Below, piece after piece: positions 45,525 to 52,594 of a stretch of 64,000 nt of DNA. The notes below the pieces were generated by a model, which saw only the letters and a list, made by a program, of their open reading frames with translations, ran no database searches and had not been told where the DNA came from. The stretch is from Tyzzerella sp. (lineage in GTDB: Bacteria > Bacillota > Clostridia > Lachnospirales > Lachnospiraceae). The translations under genes were made by a program, and so were the position numbers. The number at the start of each line of letters is the position of its first letter. Within the stretch, counting starts at the first letter, position 1. The DNA lies in the NCBI GenBank assembly GCA_017465565.1, contig JAFTWA010000042.1, positions 1 through 64,000 on the forward strand, in the 5' to 3' direction.

Positions 45525-47387
45525 ATGGAAAATATTTTTTTGACAGTTCTAAATTTGAGCATATCAGCAAGCTGGTTAATTGTTATAGTAATTTTATGTC
45601 GGCTAATATTCAAAAAAGCACCGAAAAGTATGCGATATATTTTATGGCTTTTGGTTGGAATAAGATTAATATGCTCCATCTCTTTAGAAAGTCCATGGAG
45701 CATGATTCCAAGCGCGGAAACAGTTCCAGTGGAGATTGTGGATGCGAAGATACCAAAGATAGAAACTGGGATTGATTCTGTGAATCAAGTTGTGAATCCT
45801 ATTTTGGCAGAAACAATGGCACAGAATCCAGTGGAGAGTGTCAATCCGATGCAGGTAGTGATAAGCGTTGCTTCAGTAATCTGGATAATAGGTGTGGCCG
45901 CAATGCTTGCATATATCTTCGTCAGTTATCTGCGAGTGAAGAGGAAAACACGTGCCTCTATTAAATTGAAAGACAAAATTTGGGTATGTGATGATATTAC
46001 CTCACCGTTTATTTTGGGATTTGTACGGCCACGAATATTTATTCCATCAAATACGAACGAGGAAGAAATCCCTTATATTGTTGCACACGAAGAGGAGCAT
46101 CTGAGATATCGTGATAACTGGTGGAAACCACTTGGATTCCTAATCTTAGCAGTTCATTGGTTTAATCCTCTTGTTTGGATTTCCTATGTATTAATGTGCA
46201 GAGATATGGAGCTTGCCTGTGACGAACGCGTTATCTGGAGAATGAATTCGGACGAGAAGAAAAAATATTCAGAAATATTATTATCTTTTGGTGAATTGAA
46301 ACGTGTTGTGACGACCTGTCCAGTGGCTTTTGGAGAAGTAGGAATTAAGCAGAGAATTAAGTCTATTGTAAATTTCAAAAGACCATCTGGGTGGATAATT
46401 GCGGCTGCTTTATTGATTTCTGTAGTTATTGGCGTGTGCTTTATGACAAATCCGGATGGAATCCTTACTGACAATCTGGCTAAAACGAGTTCTATAATTT
46501 CTAACAATAATAGCAATTCACGTACTGCTGAAGATGAGGATTTTATTTATTATTTTTATATGCCGACTGTGAAAAAAATGTCTAAAGCAGATAACTCGGT
46601 TGAGGATATCTATACATTTGAGGATATTTATACAATTGTCAATGCATTTGAATGTTTTGGGGACAGGCTGTATTTTCTCACATATAAAGGTGAGTTGATT
46701 TCCATGGACAAAAACGGGGAGAATCTTTTAAAAGCCAGATTTTCATTGGATGACTCGGAAGAACTTTTGGAGTATGATTCACCTACTCCTACACCTTATG
46801 TTTTTGGAGATAATCTTTATTTCATACCAAGCGATTTGAGCGCTGCCTATCGTGTGGACCCTGATACTCTTGCCCTTAAGCTTGCGGATCCTGGAATAGC
46901 ATATCAACATATAACATCTGATAAAACGATTTTTATAAAAAAAGCAGAGGATGAAGTAGGAAGACTTTACGTAAAACCTGACAATGAAGATATGACTTTA
47001 TTTTCCGCCGAAGATGAAAGTGTAATATTGAATCGTGTAAATTTTACAGATTATTATGTTTTTTATATGGCATTTAAATCGAATGATTTTAGTACTCTTT
47101 ATCTGTATCGGGTTGACCTGGATGGAGAAAATAAGGTTTCAATAAAAGAAGTTGGTGTGGCTAACAATACTGGTAATATTAAATATGATAATGAGTATAT
47201 TTATTTAGTTGCTAGTGAAGATGAATACCTAAAAATACATAAGGAAACTTTAGAGGAAACAAATATAGCATCTATGGTAGATGATGTGAATAAAGTTCAT
47301 AATCATGAAATTTCCAATGAAAAATTCTTTCATGCATTTTTTGAGTACTATATTGATGGTGAAACCGGTGAAAAGGTGGAATTATAA
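45525..47387 (+). CDS. M56 (BlaR1-like) membrane metallopeptidase with propeller-like sensor
   Basis: The 620-residue protein has N-terminal helices (about 8-50 and 111-135) and the zinc motif HEEEH at 188-192. A further Glu ligand region ELACDE follows, and a final helix lies at about 288-305. In BlaR1/MecR1 the extracellular C-terminus is a penicillin-binding domain with SxxK. Here it is a 300-residue domain with repeated YFYMPTV/RLYFLTY/NLYFIPS strands, like DUF5050/beta-propeller sensors, and I see no SxxK-SxN-KTG set. It probably senses an envelope signal other than a beta-lactam and inactivates the adjacent repressor. Confidence 0.85.
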   Translation: MENIFLTVLNLSISASWLIVIVILCRLIFKKAPKSMRYILWLLVGIRLICSISLESPWSMIPSAETVPVEIVDAKIPKIETGIDSVNQVVNPILAETMAQNPVESVNPMQVVISVASVIWIIGVAAMLAYIFVSYLRVKRKTRASIKLKDKIWVCDDITSPFILGFVRPRIFIPSNTNEEEIPYIVAHEEEHLRYRDNWWKPLGFLILAVHWFNPLVWISYVLMCRDMELACDERVIWRMNSDEKKKYSEILLSFGELKRVVTTCPVAFGEVGIKQRIKSIVNFKRPSGWIIAAALLISVVIGVCFMTNPDGILTDNLAKTSSIISNNNSNSRTAEDEDFIYYFYMPTVKKMSKADNSVEDIYTFEDIYTIVNAFECFGDRLYFLTYKGELISMDKNGENLLKARFSLDDSEELLEYDSPTPTPYVFGDNLYFIPSDLSAAYRVDPDTLALKLADPGIAYQHITSDKTIFIKKAEDEVGRLYVKPDNEDMTLFSAEDESVILNRVNFTDYYVFYMAFKSNDFSTLYLYRVDLDGENKVSIKEVGVANNTGNIKYDNEYIYLVASEDEYLKIHKETLEETNIASMVDDVNKVHNHEISNEKFFHAFFEYYIDGETGEKVEL

Positions 47388-47414
47388 GATTTAGGATGCA
47401 GAGGTGGTGATTGG

Positions 47415-47550
47415 ATGAAGAAACAAATATACCACTGGAGACGAATTGGAAAGTGGGCAATATGAAGTGGAAATGAAAGATGAATATTTTGAAATTTATC
47501 TGGAAGTGCCTGAGCGAGAGTATGACAGCCGAGGTTACCTCATGTTCTAA
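47415..47550 (+). pseudogene. Short frameshifted gene remnant
   Basis: GAGGTGG precedes an ATG at 47415 whose frame stops after 16 codons. The +1 frame from there reads about 40 plausible residues to a TAA at 47548 (TTGDELESGQYEVEMK, then EIYLEVPEREYDSRGY). This looks like the end of a decayed or frameshifted small gene after blaR1. I do not recognise the family. Confidence 0.4.
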
Positions 47551-47570
47551 ACAGTTAAGAGAAATTTAAG

Positions 47571-47599
47571 TTGACATAATTTTTCGGAATTCATATAAT
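47571..47599 (+). promoter_or_regulatory. Consensus promoter of the structured RNA
   Basis: TTGACA (47571-47576), a 17-bp spacer and TATAAT (47594-47599) are a perfect sigma-A promoter. The start would be near 47606. Confidence 0.88.
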
Positions 47600-47605
47600 A
47601 ATAGT

Positions 47606-47774
47606 AGCAACAGGCAACATGAGTGTCTGTTTAAGCGTAGAAACAAGAGGGTGTACCGGAATGCATTGTCTTGTGGAGCTTTCAGGAGGGGTTGTGCAGC
47701 GATACCTCAAACCGGTGTAGGTAGCGATACCGAAAGAAAATGCAATAGTAACCCTGTCGCGAGACAGGGTTTTT
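47606..47774 (+). ncRNA. Structured RNA of about 170 nt ending in an intrinsic terminator
   Basis: There is no open frame, but many helices are possible. They are a bulged hairpin 47609-47613/47627-47631 with an inner ACA/TGT, ACAAGA/TCTTGT (47643-47648/47669-47674), GAGG/CCTC (47686-47689/47705-47708) and a GGTA-GCGA-TACC tetraloop hairpin (47720-47731). Two longer pairings, ACCGG with CCGGT (47655-47659/47712-47716) and TGCATT with AATGCA (47662-47667/47739-47744), cross and imply a pseudoknot. A perfect terminator (8-bp stem 47751-47758/47763-47770, GCGA loop, T-tract) ends it 18 bp before the PBECR4 start. It could be a stand-alone RNA (the raiA class is one I would test), a riboswitch-like leader or an RNA antitoxin. 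Confidence 0.7.
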
Positions 47775-47792
47775 CTATCGGAAAGGAGATAA

Positions 47793-48371
47793 ATGGATTT
47801 ACTAAAGAAATGTGCTTTAGGGTTTAATATTCTATTAAAGCACAAATATCATTTTATATTGGGAAGAAAAGGAAAAATAAAAGAATTTACTATTTCTTTT
47901 GATAAGTCAGATTTTCATCATCTAGCAGGCTTACATAAATTAAAGGACAATGCAAAAGTACAATATGGAAAGCGTGCAGATATCTTTGATTCAATTCTAA
48001 CTGGAGAAATCACTCTGGAGCAAATTCAAAAAAGCGAATTTTATAATAAAATGGAAAATCGAATAGAACCATTATGCTGTTTGGAAGAAATGTTGGATAA
48101 TAATAATTTAATTTTTCACTATAATGAAAAGGTTAATCAATATTCTGTTATTAAAGCAGATTATTTACTGGAAAATCGATATTTTGACGAAAGTGTTTTT
48201 CTGTTTTTAGGAGCTAGGGGTGAAGATGGAAAAGAACAGATGTGTAGAACTTTCTTTCCTAAACAAGAAATTGATTATACTCAGGGACAAGCGAAATATA
48301 CGCTTCTGAAAAAAGAAAAAATTAATTGTGAAACCCATGAAGTCGAAGTTCAATATAATCGTTTAATGTAG
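47793..48371 (+). CDS. PBECR4-like domain protein (putative RNase-fold)
   Basis: The 192-residue protein matches, by its FTISFDKSDFHHLAGLHKL segment (about residues 32-50), my recollection of the PBECR4 domain. That family was named for a fold shared with Barnase/EndoU/ColicinE5/RelE nucleases in phage and mobile contexts. Further family-like segments are KMENRIEPL and a late SVFLFLGAR then CRTFFP. Conserved His residues (HHLAGLH) could be catalytic. AAAGGAG follows directly on the upstream RNA terminator, so expression depends on read-through or another signal. The gene stands alone and is convergent with apbE. Confidence 0.65.
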   Translation: MDLLKKCALGFNILLKHKYHFILGRKGKIKEFTISFDKSDFHHLAGLHKLKDNAKVQYGKRADIFDSILTGEITLEQIQKSEFYNKMENRIEPLCCLEEMLDNNNLIFHYNEKVNQYSVIKADYLLENRYFDESVFLFLGARGEDGKEQMCRTFFPKQEIDYTQGQAKYTLLKKEKINCETHEVEVQYNRLM

Positions 48372-48405
48372 TGTTTATCCCAAATGTTAAAATATAAGGG
48401 GCAAC

Positions 48406-48422
48406 AGATATTACCAATATCT
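48406..48422. terminator. Weak bidirectional hairpin
   Basis: A 7-bp stem (AGATATT/AATATCT, 48406-48412 and 48416-48422) with GGG/CCC outside it lies between the convergent PBECR4 gene and apbE. The T-rich tail is short. Confidence 0.45.
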
Positions 48423-48437
48423 ATTACCCTGCTTTTG

Positions 48438-49403
48438 TTACATTCTTGTATCTATGATTTTATAATCATCTGTTATAAAAATAGCCTCAATACCATTAAG
48501 TGTTTCGATAAGCTTTTTCCCTTCTTCAAGTCCTAATGCAAAGCAAGACGTACTAAGTGCATCTCCGTCCACAGATTTCTCAGAAAGTATCGTAACACCT
48601 AATAACCCATTATCACAAGGATAACCAGTCTCTGTGTTTAAAATATGATGATATAGTTCCCCGTCTACTTCAAAGTATCGTTCATAACAGCCAGATGTTA
48701 CCACAGATAAATCAGAAATAGATTCTGTAGCAATCATCTTAGATTCTTCAAATGGTTTCTTGATTCCAATCGTAAAATCGTTTCCATTAGGTTTCGAACC
48801 CACTGCTAAAATATTTCCTCCTAAATCGATCAAAGCACTTTCTACACCTTCGATGAGAAGGTATTCTTTTAATCTATCTGCCATATACCCCTTTGCAATT
48901 CCACCGAGATCGATTGCCATCTCTGGGTCTGTCAATGTGACTGTATTTCCATCAATTATGATATTTTTATAAGAAACATGTGATAGTGCATCTTGAATAT
49001 CTGCGTCTTCAGGAACAACTCCAGGATTGTTTTTAAAATCCCAAAGTTCACTTAGAGGGGCAATAGTAATATCAAAAGCACCATTTGTTAACTCGCCATA
49101 ATAGATTCCCTGCTCTAATAATTCAATTGTTGTGTCTGAAACAGTAACTGGTGTTCCTTTAGAATTATTAATCTGAGAAATCTCACTGGTTTCTATGGTG
49201 CGGCTAATGGTATTTTCAAATTCCTCACAAAATGCGAAACACTGGTCTAAAAGAGTTTCATCTTGAGAATCATAAATCTTAATAGAAATTACTGTGTCGA
49301 AATAAATTGCTGTACGTGATATGGGTTCTGACGTTTGGAAAGAGCAGCCACAGAGCAGCATACTGCATAAGATAAAAGCGTATAATACGCGAAGTTTTTT
49401 CAT
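48438..49403 (-). CDS. apbE: FAD:protein FMN transferase (ApbE), lipoprotein
   Basis: This membrane-attached enzyme transfers FMN from FAD to Thr in (S/T)GAT motifs of extracytoplasmic proteins. The 321-residue protein has a lipobox LLCGC (Cys near residue 20). ApbE segments are FDTVISIKIYD, GAFDITIAPLSELWDF, DLGGIAKGYMAD and the FAD-binding SALIDLGGNILAVGSKPNG. Substrates in this window are RnfG (motif SGATIT) and probably RnfD. AGGAGG precedes the ATG. It is divergent from the NusG-II/Gx pair, which often goes with such flavin systems. Confidence 0.93.
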   Translation of the reverse strand: MKKLRVLYAFILCSMLLCGCSFQTSEPISRTAIYFDTVISIKIYDSQDETLLDQCFAFCEEFENTISRTIETSEISQINNSKGTPVTVSDTTIELLEQGIYYGELTNGAFDITIAPLSELWDFKNNPGVVPEDADIQDALSHVSYKNIIIDGNTVTLTDPEMAIDLGGIAKGYMADRLKEYLLIEGVESALIDLGGNILAVGSKPNGNDFTIGIKKPFEESKMIATESISDLSVVTSGCYERYFEVDGELYHHILNTETGYPCDNGLLGVTILSEKSVDGDALSTSCFALGLEEGKKLIETLNGIEAIFITDDYKIIDTRM

Positions 49404-49481
49404 AAACTACCTCCTAAAACTATATAAAAGTATATCACAGGAATAGCTTGTGAACAATCGAACAAACAATCGAACATGTGG

Positions 49482-49510
49482 TTGCATCTTGAAATGTGTT
49501 ATGCTAGAAT
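49482..49510 (+). promoter_or_regulatory. Promoter of the NusG-II gene, with upstream direct repeat
   Basis: TTGCAT (49482-49487), a 17-bp spacer and TAGAAT (49505-49510) with extended -10 TGC. Two copies of ACAATCGAACA (49454-49464 and 49466-49476), 12 bp apart, lie just upstream in the divergent region with apbE and may bind a regulator. Confidence 0.6.
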
Positions 49511-49529
49511 AGACGGGAGAGGTAATAAC

Positions 49530-49892
49530 ATGAAGTTAAAGAAAATGGATTTAATTTTGATTCTGGTTGTCGTAGCATTGGCAATTGGAGGAATGTTAAT
49601 ATATAGAGGATTCGGGGCAAAAGAAGCAGGCACCGTGATTGTGGAAGTGGATGGAGAAGCTTTCGGAGAATATTCACTTGATGAGAATCATGAGATCCTG
49701 ATTAATGATACGAATGTGCTGATTATTGAAAATGGTCAGGCGAATATGTACGAGGCGAATTGCCCGGACCAGATTTGTGTGAAGCATAAGCCTATTTCAA
49801 AGAATGGGGAGACGATTGTATGCCTTCCTAATAAAGTGGTTGTGACGATTACAGAAGCGGAAAAAAGTGAATTGGACGCGGTAATTGACTAG
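49530..49892 (+). CDS. NusG domain II-containing membrane protein
   Basis: The 120-residue protein has one N-terminal membrane helix (about residues 7-25) and an extracytoplasmic domain. The pattern NCPDQICVKHKPISKNGETIVCLPNKVVV is typical of the NusG-II family found in small secreted firmicute proteins. Two Cys are close together in CPDQIC and a third is in VCLP, so redox or metal binding is possible. GGGAGAGG precedes the ATG at 49530. Such proteins are frequently encoded with ApbE and Gx-type proteins; a role in extracytoplasmic flavin or redox metabolism is inferred. Confidence 0.82.
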   Translation: MKLKKMDLILILVVVALAIGGMLIYRGFGAKEAGTVIVEVDGEAFGEYSLDENHEILINDTNVLIIENGQANMYEANCPDQICVKHKPISKNGETIVCLPNKVVVTITEAEKSELDAVID

Positions 49893-49901
49893 GAGATTAG
49901 C

Positions 49902-50393
49902 ATGAAAACAAGAGTTGCATATTTTGGTGTGTTTACAGCCTTGGCTCTGATATTCAGTTATGTAGAGTCACTGATTCCAATTAATTTTGGCATTCCTGGA
50001 ATCAAGCTGGGACTTGCCAATTTGATTATTGTCATTGCGCTATACAAGATGAACATAAAAGAAGCTTATGTTTTATCAGTGGTGCGAGTTGTGTTGGCTG
50101 GATTTATTTTTGGAAATTTGTTTAGCATTGTCTATAGTCTGGCTGGCGGACTTCTTAGTTTGACAGTTATGACATTGCTTAAGAAAAGTAATAAATTTAG
50201 CCTGTTTGGAATTAGCATGGCGGGCGGAGTATTTCATAATGTGGGACAACTCATTGTTGCCATGGTTGTTTTGGAAAGTTTGAATATTGCATACTACATG
50301 CCAGTGCTTTTGATTTCCGGACTTATTACAGGATTTGTGATTGGTATCGTGGCAGGAGAGATGTTGAAGCGTCTCCAAAATCTGCGAATTTAA
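49902..50393 (+). CDS. Gx transporter / heptaprenyl diphosphate synthase component I family
   Basis: This 163-residue integral membrane protein has about five helices and the family opening VAYFGVFTALALIFSYVESLIP and GIPGIKLGLANLI. It resembles ECF-transporter S components. Despite the old name, a synthase role is not established for this type. It starts 9 bp after the NusG-II gene and probably works with it and ApbE, perhaps moving a flavin or prenyl substrate (inference). Confidence 0.82.
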   Translation: MKTRVAYFGVFTALALIFSYVESLIPINFGIPGIKLGLANLIIVIALYKMNIKEAYVLSVVRVVLAGFIFGNLFSIVYSLAGGLLSLTVMTLLKKSNKFSLFGISMAGGVFHNVGQLIVAMVVLESLNIAYYMPVLLISGLITGFVIGIVAGEMLKRLQNLRI

Positions 50394-50446
50394 TTTACAT
50401 AAACATAAAGCTATAGTGAAAGAGCAACATACACAGTGGAGGAATT

Positions 50447-51058
50447 ATGATTACATATATTAGAGGAGAACTGATTGCAATTGAAGAGGAGAAAGTGATT
50501 GTAGATGTAAATGGTGTTGGATTTGGAATCTTTATGCCAGGAACGGCTATGAACTATCTTCCTGCAATTGGAGAAGAAGTAAAGCTTCACACATACATGA
50601 ATGTGCGCGAGGATGCCATGCAGTTATTTGGGTTCCTTACAAGAGACGATTTGAAGGTATTCAAGCTTGTGATTGGAGTGAGTGGTATCGGTCCAAAAGG
50701 CGGACTTAGTATTTTGTCCAAACTTTCTCCAGACGAGCTTCGGTTTGCAGTTATGGCTAACGATGCGAAAGCAATTTCAGCAGCACCAGGAATTGGGAAG
50801 AAGACAGCTGAGAAGCTGATTATTGAATTGAAAGACAAGCTTAGTATTGAAGATGTATTGGAACGTAATGCAGGTGAAGCTTCCGCACAGGCACCTGTCA
50901 GTGCAGCAAATGAAGCTCAGACAGAAGCAATTCAGGCACTTGTTGCGTTAGGCTATGGTAATACAGAGGCGGTAAAGGCTGTAAAGAAAGTACCAATGGA
51001 TGAGAATACATCGGTGGAAGATATTTTAAAAGCAGCATTAAAGTATATGATGTTTTAG
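50447..51058 (+). CDS. ruvA: Holliday junction DNA helicase subunit RuvA
   Basis: This 203-residue protein forms the tetramer that binds four-way DNA junctions and loads RuvB. It opens with the OB-fold MITYIRGELIAI. The helix-hairpin-helix repeats include GVSGIGPKGGLSILS and APGIGKKTAEKLIIELKDKL. The C-terminal domain III that contacts RuvB has EAIQALVALGYGNTEAVKAVKKV. It is followed by ruvB at 18 bp. Confidence 0.95.
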   Translation: MITYIRGELIAIEEEKVIVDVNGVGFGIFMPGTAMNYLPAIGEEVKLHTYMNVREDAMQLFGFLTRDDLKVFKLVIGVSGIGPKGGLSILSKLSPDELRFAVMANDAKAISAAPGIGKKTAEKLIIELKDKLSIEDVLERNAGEASAQAPVSAANEAQTEAIQALVALGYGNTEAVKAVKKVPMDENTSVEDILKAALKYMMF

Positions 51059-51076
51059 TGCGGACGGAGACATAAG

Positions 51077-52078
51077 ATGGGAAAAAGAATTGTAACAACA
51101 GGGAATTTAGAAGAGGATTTAAAAATTGAAAATCATTTGCGTCCGCAATTATTAAAGGACTATATTGGGCAGGAAAAGGCGAAAGAGACGCTTAAGATTT
51201 ATATAGAGGCAGCGAAGTCTAGAAAAGAATCTTTGGACCATGTGTTATTCTATGGACCTCCAGGACTTGGTAAGACAACGCTTGCTGGCATTATTGCAAA
51301 TGAAATGGGTGTGAACCTTAAGATTACATCGGGTCCGGCAATTGAAAAGCCGGGGGATATAGCAGCGGTTCTAAGCGGACTTCAGGATGGAGACGTTCTA
51401 TTTGTAGATGAGATTCATCGCCTTAGCAGACAGGTGGAAGAAGTATTGTATCCAGCTATGGAAGACTTTGCTATTGATATTATGATTGGAAAGGGAGCAA
51501 CAGCCCGTTCCATTCGTCTGGATTTGCCGAAGTTTACACTAGTAGGGGCGACAACCCGTGCTGGTATGCTTACAGCGCCACTCCGCGACCGTTTTGGCGT
51601 TGTGCAGAGACTGGAGTTCTATACAGAAAAAGAATTGCAGACCATTATTCTTCGCTCTGCAAAGGTATTAGATGTTGAGATTGAACCAAATGGAGCTCTC
51701 GAGATGGCAAGACGTTCCAGAGGGACCCCAAGACTTGCGAATCGTCTGTTGAAAAGAGTGCGTGACTTTGCCCAGGTAAAATACGATGGCGTAATAACAG
51801 AGGAAGTGGCAGATTATGCGCTTAACCTGTTAGATGTGGATAAGTATGGTTTGGACCACAGTGACCGCAATATCCTGCTTACAATTATCGAAAAATTCCA
51901 AGGTGGGCCGGTAGGACTTGATACACTTGCGGCTTCGGTTGGAGAGGATGCGGGAACGATTGAGGATGTCTACGAACCATATTTATTAAAGAATGGGTTT
52001 ATTCAGAGAACACCAAAAGGCAGGGTTGCTACAGAGCGCACCTATCACCATTTAGGAATTCCTTATGAAAATCAATAA
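51077..52078 (+). CDS. ruvB: Holliday junction DNA helicase subunit RuvB
   Basis: This 333-residue AAA+ motor drives branch migration. Walker A is GPPGLGKTT (about residues 60-68), Walker B is FVDEIHRL, sensor 1 is [18 protein letters not shown], and the C-terminal winged helix ends with [13 protein letters not shown]. Length and motifs are normal. Confidence 0.96.
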   Translation: MGKRIVTTGNLEEDLKIENHLRPQLLKDYIGQEKAKETLKIYIEAAKSRKESLDHVLFYGPPGLGKTTLAGIIANEMGVNLKITSGPAIEKPGDIAAVLSGLQDGDVLFVDEIHRLSRQVEEVLYPAMEDFAIDIMIGKGATARSIRLDLPKFTLVGATTRAGMLTAPLRDRFGVVQRLEFYTEKELQTIILRSAKVLDVEIEPNGALEMARRSRGTPRLANRLLKRVRDFAQVKYDGVITEEVADYALNLLDVDKYGLDHSDRNILLTIIEKFQGGPVGLDTLAASVGEDAGTIEDVYEPYLLKNGFIQRTPKGRVATERTYHHLGIPYENQ

Positions 52079-52083
52079 AAGAG

Positions 52084-52112
52084 TTGGTTTTTTTGGACAG
52101 ATAGTTTATAAT
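52084..52112 (+). promoter_or_regulatory. zapA promoter
   Basis: TTGGTT (52084-52089), a 17-bp spacer and TATAAT (52107-52112), just after the ruvB stop. Confidence 0.6.
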
Positions 52113-52147
52113 AGATAGATAGTTAGGAACGTTCAAGGAGGTTTTCC

Positions 52148-52558
52148 ATGGTGTCTTCAAAGAATTGTACAGAAGTATTAATAGGTGGAAAAGTATTCAC
52201 ATTAAGTGGATTTGAAAGTGAAGAGTATTTACAAAAAGTATCTACATATCTGAATCATAAGATAGCAGAATGTACTAGTATAGATGGTTACCGCAGACAA
52301 AGTGCAGAGAATCGAAGTGTTTTACTTGCATTAAATATAGCAGATGATTATTTTAAGGCAAAGAAGCAGGGTGCTATATTAGAGACAGATGTGGAACAGA
52401 AAGATAAAGAAATGTATGATTTAAAGCATGAACTGATTTCAACACAGATTCGCTGCGAGAATTTGGAACATGAACTGGAAAAGCTGAAAGAAGAGAATCA
52501 GCGTTTGCAGATGACGGTTGTGAAATTAGAGACAGAGAAAAAGAATCAGAAAAGATAG
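52148..52558 (+). CDS. zapA: Cell division protein ZapA
   Basis: This FtsZ-ring stabilising protein has 136 residues. The N-terminal domain contains the conserved GGKVFTLSGFESEEYLQKVSTYLN pattern and SVLLALNIADDYFK. The C-terminus (about residues 75-136) is a Glu/Lys-rich coiled coil. AAGGAGG precedes the ATG. Confidence 0.88.
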   Translation: MVSSKNCTEVLIGGKVFTLSGFESEEYLQKVSTYLNHKIAECTSIDGYRRQSAENRSVLLALNIADDYFKAKKQGAILETDVEQKDKEMYDLKHELISTQIRCENLEHELEKLKEENQRLQMTVVKLETEKKNQKR

Positions 52559-52583
52559 GCCGCCATTTTGACGGCCTTTTTTT
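52557..52583 (+). terminator. Short terminator overlapping the zapA stop
   Basis: AGGCCG (52557-52562) pairs with CGGCCT (52572-52577) and is followed by a run of T. The ribosome-binding site of the next gene is immediately downstream, so partial read-through is likely. Confidence 0.65.
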
Positions 52584-52594
52584 GAGGAGGATAT

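Noticed and set aside
45660-47387. Calling the M56 protein a beta-lactam receptor
   Set aside because: The extracellular part lacks the SxxK, SxN and KTG motifs of BlaR1/MecR1 sensors.
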